Of a DNA stretch of 41,097 nt, positions 1 to 7,091 are shown in pieces (position 1 is the first letter of the stretch; each line of letters opens with the position of its first letter). Origin of the DNA: Burkholderiales bacterium (lineage in GTDB: Bacteria > Pseudomonadota > Gammaproteobacteria > Burkholderiales > Burkholderiaceae_C); the NCBI GenBank assembly GCA_016703325.1, contig JADJCH010000059.1, forward strand, positions 1-41,097. The letters are read 5' to 3'. A program made the position numbers and the translations under genes. Below the pieces are notes generated by a model. The model ran no database searches. It was not told the origin of the DNA and saw only the letters and a program-made list of their open reading frames with translations.

Positions 1-396
1 GGTTCTCCGTGCGCCGGTCAAAACCGGCAAGGTGTTGTGAATGAAAGAGTCATACGTTTAAGGCTTAGCCAGCTACGGCGGCCCCGAGTCATGCGTGCAC
101 ATTCGTAAGGGTGTGGGCGAAGCGTTGACAGGGGACGCAGGCCGGGTATTGAGCTGCGTAATCCATGCCCCACGGCGAGCTGTGGGACGTCCGGGGTGCT
201 GAGGTGGTGGAGACACACCGAAGGCCACACCGTGTCTGGCGCGGGCCTGGCCCAACGGCGAGGCAGGCACGGACCCCGCGCAGTCAGAGACCCCGCGCAT
301 GCGCGCAAGCACCTTGCCGGGGAACCGGGAGATCGCGCGCCCTTTCTGTGGTTTGCCGCGAGGTGTTTGCTGTAGAGTGCATCGAAAAGCCTTCGG

Positions 397-1941
397 GTGT
401 ACAGTGATGAGCCATGGGCGCGGGAAGTCGGATCGCGGCGTAGTACCGAAGAAGCTGGCGAACAAGGCCGGTGGGGGGAAGTCCCGCGGCGGCGGAGGCG
501 GTGGAGGGAAGGCGGCGAGCCAAGGGAAATGCTGTTGCAGCGCGCGTCCCGGCGATCGAGCCGGCTCTACGAGGGCGCGGGAAGTGCGCTCGATGGCATA
601 CGACAGACGGCCCGCAGAATGGGCAAAGACGGCCGTCGTGGTGCGAAGTTCGCCGGACTGCTGCACCACATCTACGCGGTCGAACGCCTGCGGGCGGCCT
701 ACCTCGCGGTCCAACGCGATGCGGCTGCCGGGGGACGGCCAGACTTGGGCGGGTACGGACAAGCGCTGGAAGAGAACCTTCTGACTTGTCCGACCGGCTG
801 GCCTGAGGGGGTATCGCGACCCCAGCCAGTGAAGAGGGTGTACATCGACAAGACCGATGGGGAGCAAGCGCTCCTCTGGGCGTGCCCGCGCTGGAGGACA
901 AGATTGTCCAGAGAGCGACGGTCGAAGTCCTGAACGCCATCTACGAACAGGACTTCCTCGGGTTCAGCTACGGCTTCAGGTCGGGGAAAAGCGCACAACG
1001 CGCTGACGCCGTGGCTGTGTGTGGAGCAAGCGGGAGGAACTGGATACTCGATGCGGACATCAGCAAGTTCTTCGACACCATCGAACACGACTGGCTGATC
1101 AAGTTCATCGAGCATCGCGTGGCTGATGCGCGCGTGGTGCGGCTGATCAAGAAATGGCTGTACGCGGGCGTGCTGGAAGAGGGCAGGCTGACGCACAGTG
1201 AGCTGGGTACGGTGCAAGGCGGCAGCATCAGTCCGCTGCTGGCGAACATCTACCTGCACTACGCGTTTGACCTGTGGGTCGAGCAATGGAGGAGACACGC
1301 CCGGGGCGACGTGATCGTGGTGCGGTATGCCGACGATTGGGTGGCAGGTTCCAGTACCGATGATGCCGAGCGCTTCGAGCGCGCGGTGGCCCAGCGGCTG
1401 GGCCAGTTCGGGCTGAAGCTGCACCCTGAGAAGACGCGGCTGATCGAGTTCGGGCGCTACGCCCGGGAGAGCCGACGCCGCAGAGGGCAGAGCAAACCGG
1501 ACACCTTCGACTTCCTGGGCTTCACGCACTGCTGCGGCAAGACCAGGAAGGGCAAGTTCATGGTGCTGAGGATCACCAGCGGCAAGCGCCTTCGCGCCAA
1601 GCTGCTGGCGGTGAAGACGGAGTTGAGAAGGCGGATGCACCAGCCCATTGCCGAGCAGGGCCAGTACCTGCGAGCGGTGGTGGCTGGACATGGCCGCTAC
1701 TTCGCCGTGCCCTGCAACGGGGCGCGTGCAGGCCTTCCGGTTCCAGGTGGGCAGACTGTGGCATCGCACGCTGTGCCGCCGCAGTCAGACCAAGCACCTG
1801 CCTTGGAAGCGCATGCACAAGATCGTCGCCCACTGGTTGCCATCCCCACGCATCTGCCACCCGTACCCGAACCAGCGTCTGATCGTCACGACCCAAGGCA
1901 GAGGAGCCGTATGCGGTAGTGCCGCACGTACGGATCTGTGA
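397..1941 (+). pseudogene. ltrA: group II intron reverse transcriptase/maturase, frameshifted
   Basis: This is the intron-encoded reverse transcriptase/maturase, now split over all three frames. Frame 1 carries the N-terminal RT part (GLLHHIYAVERLRAAYLAV), then DGQTWAG sits in another frame, YGQALEENL returns to frame 1, SDLSDRLA lies in the third frame, and RPQPVKRVYIDKTDG is in frame 1 again. Near 860 it shifts to a long frame beginning GVPALEDKI, which holds the RT core with VQGGSISPLLANIYLHY and the catalytic YADDW (about 1327). Near 1715 it shifts once more to the maturase domain X (FRFQVGRLWHRTL, then LPSPRICHPYP). At least six shifts are needed. No HNH endonuclease domain is seen. Clustered sequencing errors could cause some shifts, but so many suggest real decay. 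The true start codon is not clear. Confidence 0.85.
1904..1937 (+). ncRNA. group II intron domain V
   Basis: A 34-nt hairpin reads GAGCCGTATGCGG on the 5' side and CCGCACGTACGG on the 3' side around a short TAGTG loop. This is the typical bacterial domain V form, with the catalytic AGC triad at 1905-1907. It is followed within a few bases by a domain VI-like stem. Its conservation contrasts with the ruined intron ORF. Confidence 0.85.
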
Positions 1942-2176
1942 AGGGGGTGATGGGTGACTGTCATTCCTACTTCGACTGACGATACGCAAGCAATACGCAT
2001 TGTGAACCGAGGGCCGAGCGGGTGGCTTGCGCTGCCGGTTCCACGCCCTGGGCGCCGCCCCACCGATCCATCGTGACCACCTCGCAATGCGCCGCTCTGG
2101 GGGTGATGCCAGGTTCCGCTTGAACCCCTGCTGCCTGTGCGCTAGGAGGGGTGTCAGTTGGGCGGGCGATCCAGTC

Positions 2177-2204
2177 TTGACAGTGTAGTTATCGCATATA
2201 CACT
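2177..2204 (+). promoter_or_regulatory. brnTA-1 promoter and candidate BrnA operator
   Basis: TTGACA (2177-2182), 16 bases, then TACACT (2199-2204) make a good sigma-70 promoter. The predicted start falls at about 2211, on or beside the brnT ATG at 2212, so the transcript should be almost leaderless. AGTGTA (2182-2187) and TACACT (2199-2204) form a perfect inverted repeat covering both boxes. BrnA proteins are known to repress their own promoter at such repeats, so this is the likely operator. The core GCATATACA recurs at the second brnTA promoter (21513-21540). Confidence 0.6.
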
Positions 2205-2211
2205 AAATTCG

Positions 2212-2487
2212 ATGCCAAGCTACGATCCACGCAAAAGCGCCGCGAACTTGCGCAAGCACGGTCACGACCTGCCAGCCTGTGAGGAAGCGCTGGATGGGCC
2301 CATGCTCACCCGTGAGGACCGCTCAGAGGTCTACGGCGAACAGCGCTTCGTGAGCCTGGGCTTGGCGATGGGGAAAGTGGTGGTGCTGGTATGGACCGAC
2401 CGAGAGGACGGCCCCCGTTTGATTTCCTGCCGAGACGCAGAACGCCATGAGCAAAAAGCCTGCTTCCGTGCCTACCCAAAGTGCTGA
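2212..2487 (+). CDS. brnT: BrnT family toxin (type II TA)
   Basis: This 91-residue protein is a BrnT-type (PF04365, DUF497) ribonuclease toxin. It shows the family layout: YDPRKSAANLRKHGHDL at the N-terminus, the LTREDRSEVYGEQRFVSLG motif, a hydrophobic strand VVVLVWT, and the LISCRDAERHEQK tail with its conserved S/C-R-D-A-x-x-x-E. The toxin cleaves RNA and stalls growth until bound by BrnA. The ATG at 2212 is preferred because family similarity begins there and the promoter start falls on it. An in-frame start at 2158 would lie upstream of the promoter. The next gene, brnA, begins inside it (41-nt overlap), the usual brnT-brnA order. It looks intact, unlike the second copy near 21.4 kb. Confidence 0.85.
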   Translation: MPSYDPRKSAANLRKHGHDLPACEEALDGPMLTREDRSEVYGEQRFVSLGLAMGKVVVLVWTDREDGPRLISCRDAERHEQKACFRAYPKC

Positions 2488-2731
2488 CGTGCCCTGCGAC
2501 CCTGCGGATGAGAAGGCCACCCTGGCGTTCTGGGCTACCGCCGAGAAGCACACGGGTCTGGAGGAGCTCCGCGCCAAGCGGGGACGGCCCAAGAAGGCAG
2601 AGGCCGACCTGAAGGAGCAGATCGCGCTTCGCGTCGACAAGGAGGTGCTTGAGTGGTACCGGTCTCTGGGCGCGGGTTGGCAGACGCGCATGAATGCCGT
2701 TCTGAAGGCCTACCGGGACGCGAGCCTGTGA
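2447..2731 (+). CDS. brnA: BrnA family antitoxin
   Basis: This 94-residue antitoxin (BrnA, PF14384) binds and neutralises BrnT and represses the operon through a C-terminal ribbon-helix-helix. Visible features are the charged linker KRGRPKKAEADLKEQIALRVDKEVLEWYRSLG and the family hallmark GWQTRMNAVLKAY near the C-terminus. The N-terminal half, with AFWATAEKHTGLEELRAKRG, is the expected toxin-binding part. The ATG at 2447 lies within brnT, so translation is coupled. No strong Shine-Dalgarno is seen, which fits coupling. The two genes are the only members of the transcript. Confidence 0.88.
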   Translation: MSKKPASVPTQSADVPCDPADEKATLAFWATAEKHTGLEELRAKRGRPKKAEADLKEQIALRVDKEVLEWYRSLGAGWQTRMNAVLKAYRDASL

Positions 2732-2936
2732 CCTCGACGGCCGGCGCCTGAGTGGGCATGAGTCGCTGCAGGTATTGTTGGCTCGGCCAACCCTTCAGAT
2801 TCCCTGCGCCTCGAGACATCCTCGCCCGCCGCCCGCACCTTTCAGAGATCCCGCCGCAAATTGTTCCGACGGTCAGTGGCTTGCACGGTGGGCCCCTATA
2901 AAAATCATCTACTCAGCGCGAGTGACTTGAGAGGCG

Positions 2937-3707
2937 TCAGTAGCCACTGAAGTCGCTGCGCGGCATGACTGAGAACGACTCGTTGCCCTCTTCAAAGAGG
3001 ATGGTGTGGTCACCTTCATGCTGAACCGTGTATCCCCATCGCGTCGCGACTTGCTTAATGAATTGTCTTGTAGTCCCTGACGGCAGGCCAAGTTCAGTGT
3101 CCACTCGGGCAAAGTGTATTACTTGGCTATTCAGATCAGCGGGTCTTGATCCCATCCAGGACTGAAGCATGGCGAGCTTGTCGGCGTCCGAGTAGGCGGG
3201 AGGCTCAGGCGCTGGAGCCCTTGTCGGATCGCTTGTCGTCCTCATAATATTTCCAAGCTTGGCAATTGCCTTGCTGATCTTTGAGGCTGCAGGTCCAAGT
3301 GCAGCTCTGAGATTCCCATCCTGACGATTCGATTCGTAAAGGGCAGCAGTGACTCCAATCAAGTCTGTCGGGAGATGAAAGGTGTCCTCGCCGCCTCTAG
3401 GTAGGATTATGAAATTCCGCTCGCGTGAAAGGCGGCCGACGAATAGACCAAGTTCGAAGATGATGTTGTCGCGGACCGCTTGCTTCTGCTCGCCGCGGAT
3501 TCGGACGACATCGTCAGGCGAAAAGATGAATACTCCGAATTCAGCGGTCTCAAGCACATTAATAAGTGACTCAAGGGCAAATTTAGAGGGCTCAAAAACA
3601 CCTTGGCTCCAAACGGTAACTTCGGCGTAGGGTTCGAGGTTCTCTTGAAGCGCGTAGGCAACCTCGACGCTTTCCGAGGACGATGCGATGAAGAGTGAGG
3701 GTTTCAT
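2937..3707 (-). CDS. TIR-like (CAP12/Pycsar-type) protein with extra C-terminal domain
   Basis: A 256-residue protein. Residues 1 to about 145 match the TIR-like nucleotide-binding family PF10137 (CAP12/Pycsar effector TIR): KPSLFIASSSESVEVAYALQ, then VTVWSQGVFEPSKFALESL, FGVFIFSPDDVVRIRG, and RDNIIFELGLFVGRLSRERNF. In this fold the Glu of FELGLFVG is the expected NADase catalytic residue, and relatives deplete NAD+ during phage infection. A Pro-rich linker (PTRAPAPEPP) leads to a C-terminal part of about 80 residues (ELGLPSGTTRQFIKQVATRWGYTVQ) that resembles a small winged helix and may be the sensor. That reading is inference. No cyclase or partner gene is adjacent. Base composition is more AT-rich than the neighbours, suggesting transfer. 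An upstream ATG at 3767 has a GGAG box and would add 20 residues, but similarity starts at 3707. Confidence 0.75.
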   Translation of the reverse strand: MKPSLFIASSSESVEVAYALQENLEPYAEVTVWSQGVFEPSKFALESLINVLETAEFGVFIFSPDDVVRIRGEQKQAVRDNIIFELGLFVGRLSRERNFIILPRGGEDTFHLPTDLIGVTAALYESNRQDGNLRAALGPAASKISKAIAKLGNIMRTTSDPTRAPAPEPPAYSDADKLAMLQSWMGSRPADLNSQVIHFARVDTELGLPSGTTRQFIKQVATRWGYTVQHEGDHTILFEEGNESFSVMPRSDFSGY

Positions 3708-4144
3708 GGACGCACGGTAGCGTAGGTGGTTTTTCTGACGTCTAACGAATGAAAGGGACTTCCCCATCCCAGGCTCCGCGAGCGGCCGCTTGCAAGCCGC
3801 TCACGAAGGCCGTTTGCAGATGTGCATCTCAATAACACCGAACGATGCTTAACGACATCGGGACTTTCCGAATGAAGTTTTTTGTCCAGCGTCTGACTGA
3901 CGTTGAAGCCACTGAGCTGGGTTCGCCTGGAGGGCCTCGGTTCGCACCGATCGGCTGCCTCGCCGCCCCGGCCTCTGGTGTGATGCTGTCGATCCACACA
4001 TACGCCCTCCCTGTCAGCTCCCTGCGCGCAACGCGCGTCAGGCATTTGCACAATTTGCATTGCAGCTTACCGACGCCCCTCGCCCCTGTCCACGCAGCAG
4101 GTCAAACGGCAACCGCGAACAATGTCACGGAAGCCAGTGCAGCT
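3708..4144. other. intergenic stretch without a supported gene
   Basis: This interval between the TIR gene and higA holds a few open frames, such as 3845-4207 on the plus strand and 3829-4053 on the minus strand, but none has a convincing start, ribosome site or recognisable family. An imperfect hairpin GAGCGG...CCGCTC occurs near 3780-3802. On the minus strand GTTAGAC (3750-3756) and GTTAAGC (3847-3853) resemble integron core sites, but no partner half-sites were found. Confidence 0.4.
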
Positions 4145-4453
4145 TCAGGTCGGCTGCTCTGCCAGCAGCGGGCACCGCTGGATGGCGGCCAGTTCCTGTT
4201 GGAGTGACTCTCTGGCCAGCGCGGTGTCGTAGGCCGCCTGCCCGCGCAGCCACCAGCCGTCGGTCAGGCCGAAGTAGCGGCAAAGCCGCAGGTCGGTGTC
4301 GGCAGTGATGGAGCGCCGACCGGCGACGATGGCGCTGATGCGCGGTGCGGGAACGCCGATGTCCTTGGCCAAGCGGGACTGGGTCAGGCCCAGCGGCTTC
4401 AGGAAGTCCTCTTGAAGCAGCTCGCCGGGCGGTGCGGGGGGAACGGTTCGCAT
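4145..4453 (-). CDS. higA: HigA-family antitoxin, apparently orphan
   Basis: A 102-residue XRE-type helix-turn-helix protein of the HigA/VapI addiction-antidote family. PPGELLQEDFLKPLGLTQSRLAKDIGVPAPRISAIVAGRRSIT covers the family signature: a PGE-L opening followed by the HTH, with recognition helix PAPRISAIVAGRR. TADTDLRLCRYFGLTDGWWLRGQAAYD is the conserved second half. It would bind the HigB mRNA-interferase and the operon promoter. The start at 4453 is set by AGAAGGA seven bases upstream. HigB normally precedes higA, but the 134 nt upstream (to 4588) hold no higB-like frame and none lies downstream. It is therefore either a solitary regulator or what remains of a lost module. Confidence 0.8.
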   Translation of the reverse strand: MRTVPPAPPGELLQEDFLKPLGLTQSRLAKDIGVPAPRISAIVAGRRSITADTDLRLCRYFGLTDGWWLRGQAAYDTALARESLQQELAAIQRCPLLAEQPT

Positions 4454-4587
4454 GCGTGTTCCTTCTGCGGCCAGCCGTGTGGGGCGATTTCGCCGCAGGG
4501 GTGAACGGTAGACACCGCGGCCCCCGCTGGCAAGCGCATCCGCTAAGCTCCCCGCCCAGTTGAACGTCCCTTGAACGGAGAGAAGTC

Positions 4588-5043
4588 TTGATTGCATCGC
4601 TGTTCCCGCTCGGCTGGGCGCATTACCTGGCGGGTGGGTTGATCATTGGGCTGGGTGTGGCCCTGTTGTATGTGACCACCGGCCGGCTGGCCGGGATGAG
4701 TTCGGTGTTTTCTTCGAGCTGGTCGTTTGTGTCGCAGCGGCCCTTCTTCCAGCAGCCGCGCTGGCTGGAGAGTCGGGTGTGGCGGCTGCAGATGGCCCTC
4801 GGCCTGGTGGCCGGGGCGGGGCTGTGGTGGGTGTGGCTGGGGCCGACGCAGGCGCTGGACACGCAGGTGCCGGCCTGGCGGCTGCTGCTGGGTGGGGTGG
4901 TGGCCGGGTATGGCGCGCGGCTGTCCGGCGGCTGCACCTCCGGGCATGGCATCTGCGGCATGGGGTCGCTGAAGCTGCCGTCGCTGCTGGCGGTGGGCGT
5001 CTTCATGGCCACGGGTTTCCTCACCGCGGGGGTGCTGGCATGA
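4588..5043 (+). CDS. YeeE/YedE family sulfur-compound transporter, subunit 1
   Basis: A 151-residue membrane protein of the YeeE/YedE family (PF04143; includes the thiosulfate transporter TsuA). About four hydrophobic segments are visible: WAHYLAGGLIIGLGVALLYVT, LQMALGLVAGAGLWWVWLG, WRLLLGGVVAGYGARLSGGC and LLAVGVFMATGFLTAGVLA. The signature SGGCTSGHGICG carries the conserved cysteines thought to relay sulfur compounds across the membrane. The start is a TTG at 4588 preceded by GGAGAGAAG; no better ATG exists. It is half the size of full-length YeeE and overlaps the next gene by ATGA, which supplies the other half. The substrate (thiosulfate or another sulfur species) cannot be fixed from sequence. 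Confidence 0.82.
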   Translation: MIASLFPLGWAHYLAGGLIIGLGVALLYVTTGRLAGMSSVFSSSWSFVSQRPFFQQPRWLESRVWRLQMALGLVAGAGLWWVWLGPTQALDTQVPAWRLLLGGVVAGYGARLSGGCTSGHGICGMGSLKLPSLLAVGVFMATGFLTAGVLA

Positions 5044-5549
5044 GCGGCGGCAACGGGTTGGGAGCCGGGGCGACCCGGGCCGGGGCCTTGGCGGGCAAGG
5101 GCAGGCCGGCGGCGCAGGGGATGGGCGCCGCGCTGGCGACGGTGGCGGCGGGGGCGTTGTTCGGTTTTGGCCTGGCGCTGTCGGGCATGGTGCGGCCGGA
5201 GGTGGTGCTGTCCTTCCTGGGTTTTCAGGACTGGGGCCTGATGCTGGTGATGGGCGGCGCGCTGACGGTGGCGCTGGCGGTGTATCAGGTCTACCCACGG
5301 CGCTCCGGCGGGCCGCTGCTGGGCGGGGGTTTCGAGGCCCACAGTGCGCGGATGCAGCGCGAAACCTTTGTGGGGGCGGCGCTGTTCGGCGTGGGCTGGG
5401 GCTTGTCCGGCGTTTGCCCGGGGCCGGCGATCGCCGGGCTGGGCACGGGCAACCTGGACATGCTCTGGGTGCTGGCGGGCCTGGCCATCGGCGCCGGCCT
5501 GCACGGCTGGACGCAGCCAGCCGCTGCGGCGCCGGCGCAGGCGGGCTGA
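5040..5549 (+). CDS. YeeE/YedE family sulfur-compound transporter, subunit 2 (DUF6691 type)
   Basis: A 169-residue partner of the preceding gene, started by an ATG that overlaps its stop (ATGA). It has the same half-transporter pattern: AALATVAAGALFGFGLALSGMVRPEVVLSFL, a middle segment WGLMLVMGGALTVALAVYQ, ETFVGAALFGVGWGLSGVCPGPAIAGLG with the second conserved Cys (SGVCPGPA), and a last segment WVLAGLAIGAGLHGW. In family terms the two halves pair to form one channel-like permease. The first ~25 residues are a low-complexity Gly/Ala stretch and may not be conserved. Translational coupling is expected. The next gene is convergent, with an inverted repeat between them. Confidence 0.8.
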   Translation: MSGGNGLGAGATRAGALAGKGRPAAQGMGAALATVAAGALFGFGLALSGMVRPEVVLSFLGFQDWGLMLVMGGALTVALAVYQVYPRRSGGPLLGGGFEAHSARMQRETFVGAALFGVGWGLSGVCPGPAIAGLGTGNLDMLWVLAGLAIGAGLHGWTQPAAAAPAQAG

Positions 5550-5645
5550 GCTGGCTGAGTTGGCGGCGGGGCTGCCGGGCGCAGCCGGTCCGGTCGTGGC
5601 AGGGGGAGCGGTAGCGGGAACTGCCGCTCAGACGCTCAGGCGCTC

Positions 5646-5727
5646 AGAACCTGTGAATGAACCGGCCGTGATCGAGGGGCGCCTGTGGGCGTGGACAGAG
5701 GGCGTGGAGGGTTCGTTCACAGGTTCT
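5646..5727. repeat. long inverted repeat between convergent genes
   Basis: AGAACCTGTGAATGAAC (5646-5662) is mirrored by GTTCGTTCACAGGTTCT (5711-5727): 16 of 17 bases pair across a 48-nt loop. It sits between the sulfur transporter and the glycerate kinase, ending at the first base of the kinase stop codon. It may end transcription or protect the mRNA from either side. There is no T-run. A similar motif, AGAAGCTGTGAACGGAGCC, follows the uronate dehydrogenase gene near 13250, so it may be a dispersed family. Confidence 0.6.
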
Positions 5728-7043
5728 CATACCAGCAGCAGCGCCCGGAAGTCGTTGACGTTGGTGTAGGTCGGCCCGGTGACCACCAGGTCGCCGATCG
5801 AAGCGAAGGCGGTGTAGGCGTCGTGGCGGGCCAGGTGCTCGGCGAAGTTCACGCCGGCCGCGGCCGCGCGGGCCAGGGTGTCCGGGGTGACGAGGGCGCC
5901 GGCGTTGTCCTCCACGCCGTCGATGCCGTCGGTGTCTGCCGCCAGGGCCCAGACGTTGGACTCAGCCTGCAGCGCCAGCGCGCAGCCGAGCAGGAACTCG
6001 CCGGCCCGCCCGCCGCGGCCCGGCTTCTGCCCAGGGGGCGGGCGCACCGTCACCGTCGTTTCTCCGCCGGAGAGGATGACGCAGGGCTTCGGGAAGGGCG
6101 TGTCGTGCTGCGCCACCGAGCGGGCCAGCGCGGCATGCATGCGGCCGATGTCGCGGCTCTCGCCCTCGATTTCGTCGGAGAGGATGTGCGCCGCCACGCC
6201 GGCCGAGCGGGCCAGCGCCGCAGCGGCTTCCAGGCTCTGGCGCGGGGTGGCGATCATGCGCAGCTCGTGGCCGGCAAAGCGGGCGTCGCCGGGTTTGGGG
6301 GTCTCGAAGGCGCCGCTCTCCAGCCCGGCGCGGGCGGCGGGCGGCAGGGCGATGCCGTGGCGGTCCAGGATGGCCAGGGCATCGGCGCAGGTGGTCGGGT
6401 CCGGCACGGTGGGGCCGCTGGCGATGACGGCCGGGTCGTCGCCGGGCACGTCGGAGATCAGCAGCGTCAGCACCCGCGCCGGGGCGCACAGGGCGCCGAG
6501 CCGCCCCCCCTTGAGGGCCGAGAGGTGCTTGCGCACGCAGTTCATGGCGTCGATCGGCGCGCCGCTGGCCAGCAGGGCGCGGTTGACGGCCTGCTTGTCC
6601 TCGAAGCTCAGGCCCTCGGCCGGCGCGGCCAACAGTGCCGAGCCACCGCCGGAGATGAGGCAGAGCACCAGGTCGTCCGCGGTCAGCCCGCGGGTGAGCT
6701 CGACGATGCGCTGCGCCGCGCGCCGGCCGGCCTCGTCCGGCACCGGGTGGGCGGCTTCGACCACCTCGATGCGGCCCGGTTGGGCCTTGTAGGCGGGCGG
6801 CACATGGTCGTAGCGCGTCACCACCAGGCCGGACAGCGGTGCGTCCGCCGGCCAGAGCGCGTCCACCGCTGCGGCCATCGCCCCGCCGGCCTTGCCCGCG
6901 CCGATCACCAGCGTGCGGCCCCTGGGCGGCGCCGGCAGCTGGCCGGCCAGCACCACCGCCGGCTGGGCCCGCTGGACGGCGGCGTCGTACAGCGCGCGCA
7001 GGAAGCCGCGGGGGTCGTGGGTGGGGTCGAGGGTCCGGGGCAT
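5727..7043 (-). CDS. ttuD: glycerate 2-kinase / hydroxypyruvate reductase (MOFRL family)
   Basis: A 438-residue cytosolic enzyme of the GckA/TtuD family: N-terminal DUF4147 domain and C-terminal MOFRL domain. GRTLVIGAGKAGGAMAAAV marks the N-terminal Rossmann-like core, and LISGGGSALLAAP, RKHLSALKGGRL and LLISDVPGDDP are the family hallmarks around the active site. The MOFRL part shows LSGGETTVTV, then GRAGEFLLGCAL, AADTDGIDG and TGPTYTNVNDFRALLL. It phosphorylates D-glycerate to 2-phosphoglycerate, the last step of the aldarate route; older literature names the family hydroxypyruvate reductase. It is the last gene of the leftward gar operon, 48 nt after garR. A second copy near 34 kb is broken, so this one may serve both pathways. 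Confidence 0.88.
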   Translation of the reverse strand: MPRTLDPTHDPRGFLRALYDAAVQRAQPAVVLAGQLPAPPRGRTLVIGAGKAGGAMAAAVDALWPADAPLSGLVVTRYDHVPPAYKAQPGRIEVVEAAHPVPDEAGRRAAQRIVELTRGLTADDLVLCLISGGGSALLAAPAEGLSFEDKQAVNRALLASGAPIDAMNCVRKHLSALKGGRLGALCAPARVLTLLISDVPGDDPAVIASGPTVPDPTTCADALAILDRHGIALPPAARAGLESGAFETPKPGDARFAGHELRMIATPRQSLEAAAALARSAGVAAHILSDEIEGESRDIGRMHAALARSVAQHDTPFPKPCVILSGGETTVTVRPPPGQKPGRGGRAGEFLLGCALALQAESNVWALAADTDGIDGVEDNAGALVTPDTLARAAAAGVNFAEHLARHDAYTAFASIGDLVVTGPTYTNVNDFRALLLV

Positions 7044-7091
7044 CGCAGAGGCTTCAGCGGTGAGGGTTTGACGGTGGAGTGACGCGAAGTA

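Larger units (their letters stand above)
9..1976 (+). mobile_element. group II intron with decayed ORF
   Basis: A group II intron starts with GTGCGCC at 9-15, matching the 5' consensus GUGYG. It ends near 1976 after a domain V (1904-1937) and a domain VI-like stem (about 1941-1971) finishing in CTTCGAC. The first ~390 bases are structured, gene-free DNA of the kind that forms domains I-III, and the intron protein is read from domain IV. Only 8 bases of 5' exon lie in the window, so the target gene cannot be named. RNA ends and domain V look intact, but the encoded protein is broken. Splicing might still work if a maturase is supplied in trans. The exact 3' end is uncertain by a few bases. Confidence 0.85.

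Noticed and set aside
3747..3853. Integron attC-like core sites (GTTAGAC and GTTAAGC on the minus strand) upstream of the TIR gene
   Set aside because: No matching RYYYAAC half-site at the required distance and no convincing attC stem. The consensus is short enough to occur by chance.
3845..4207. Possible 120-residue plus-strand gene
   Set aside because: No ribosome site or known family, and it runs into the 3' end of higA on the other strand.
5685..7082. Long plus-strand open frame opposite the glycerate kinase
   Set aside because: High-GC antisense shadow. The minus-strand protein shows clear family motifs, the antisense product shows none.
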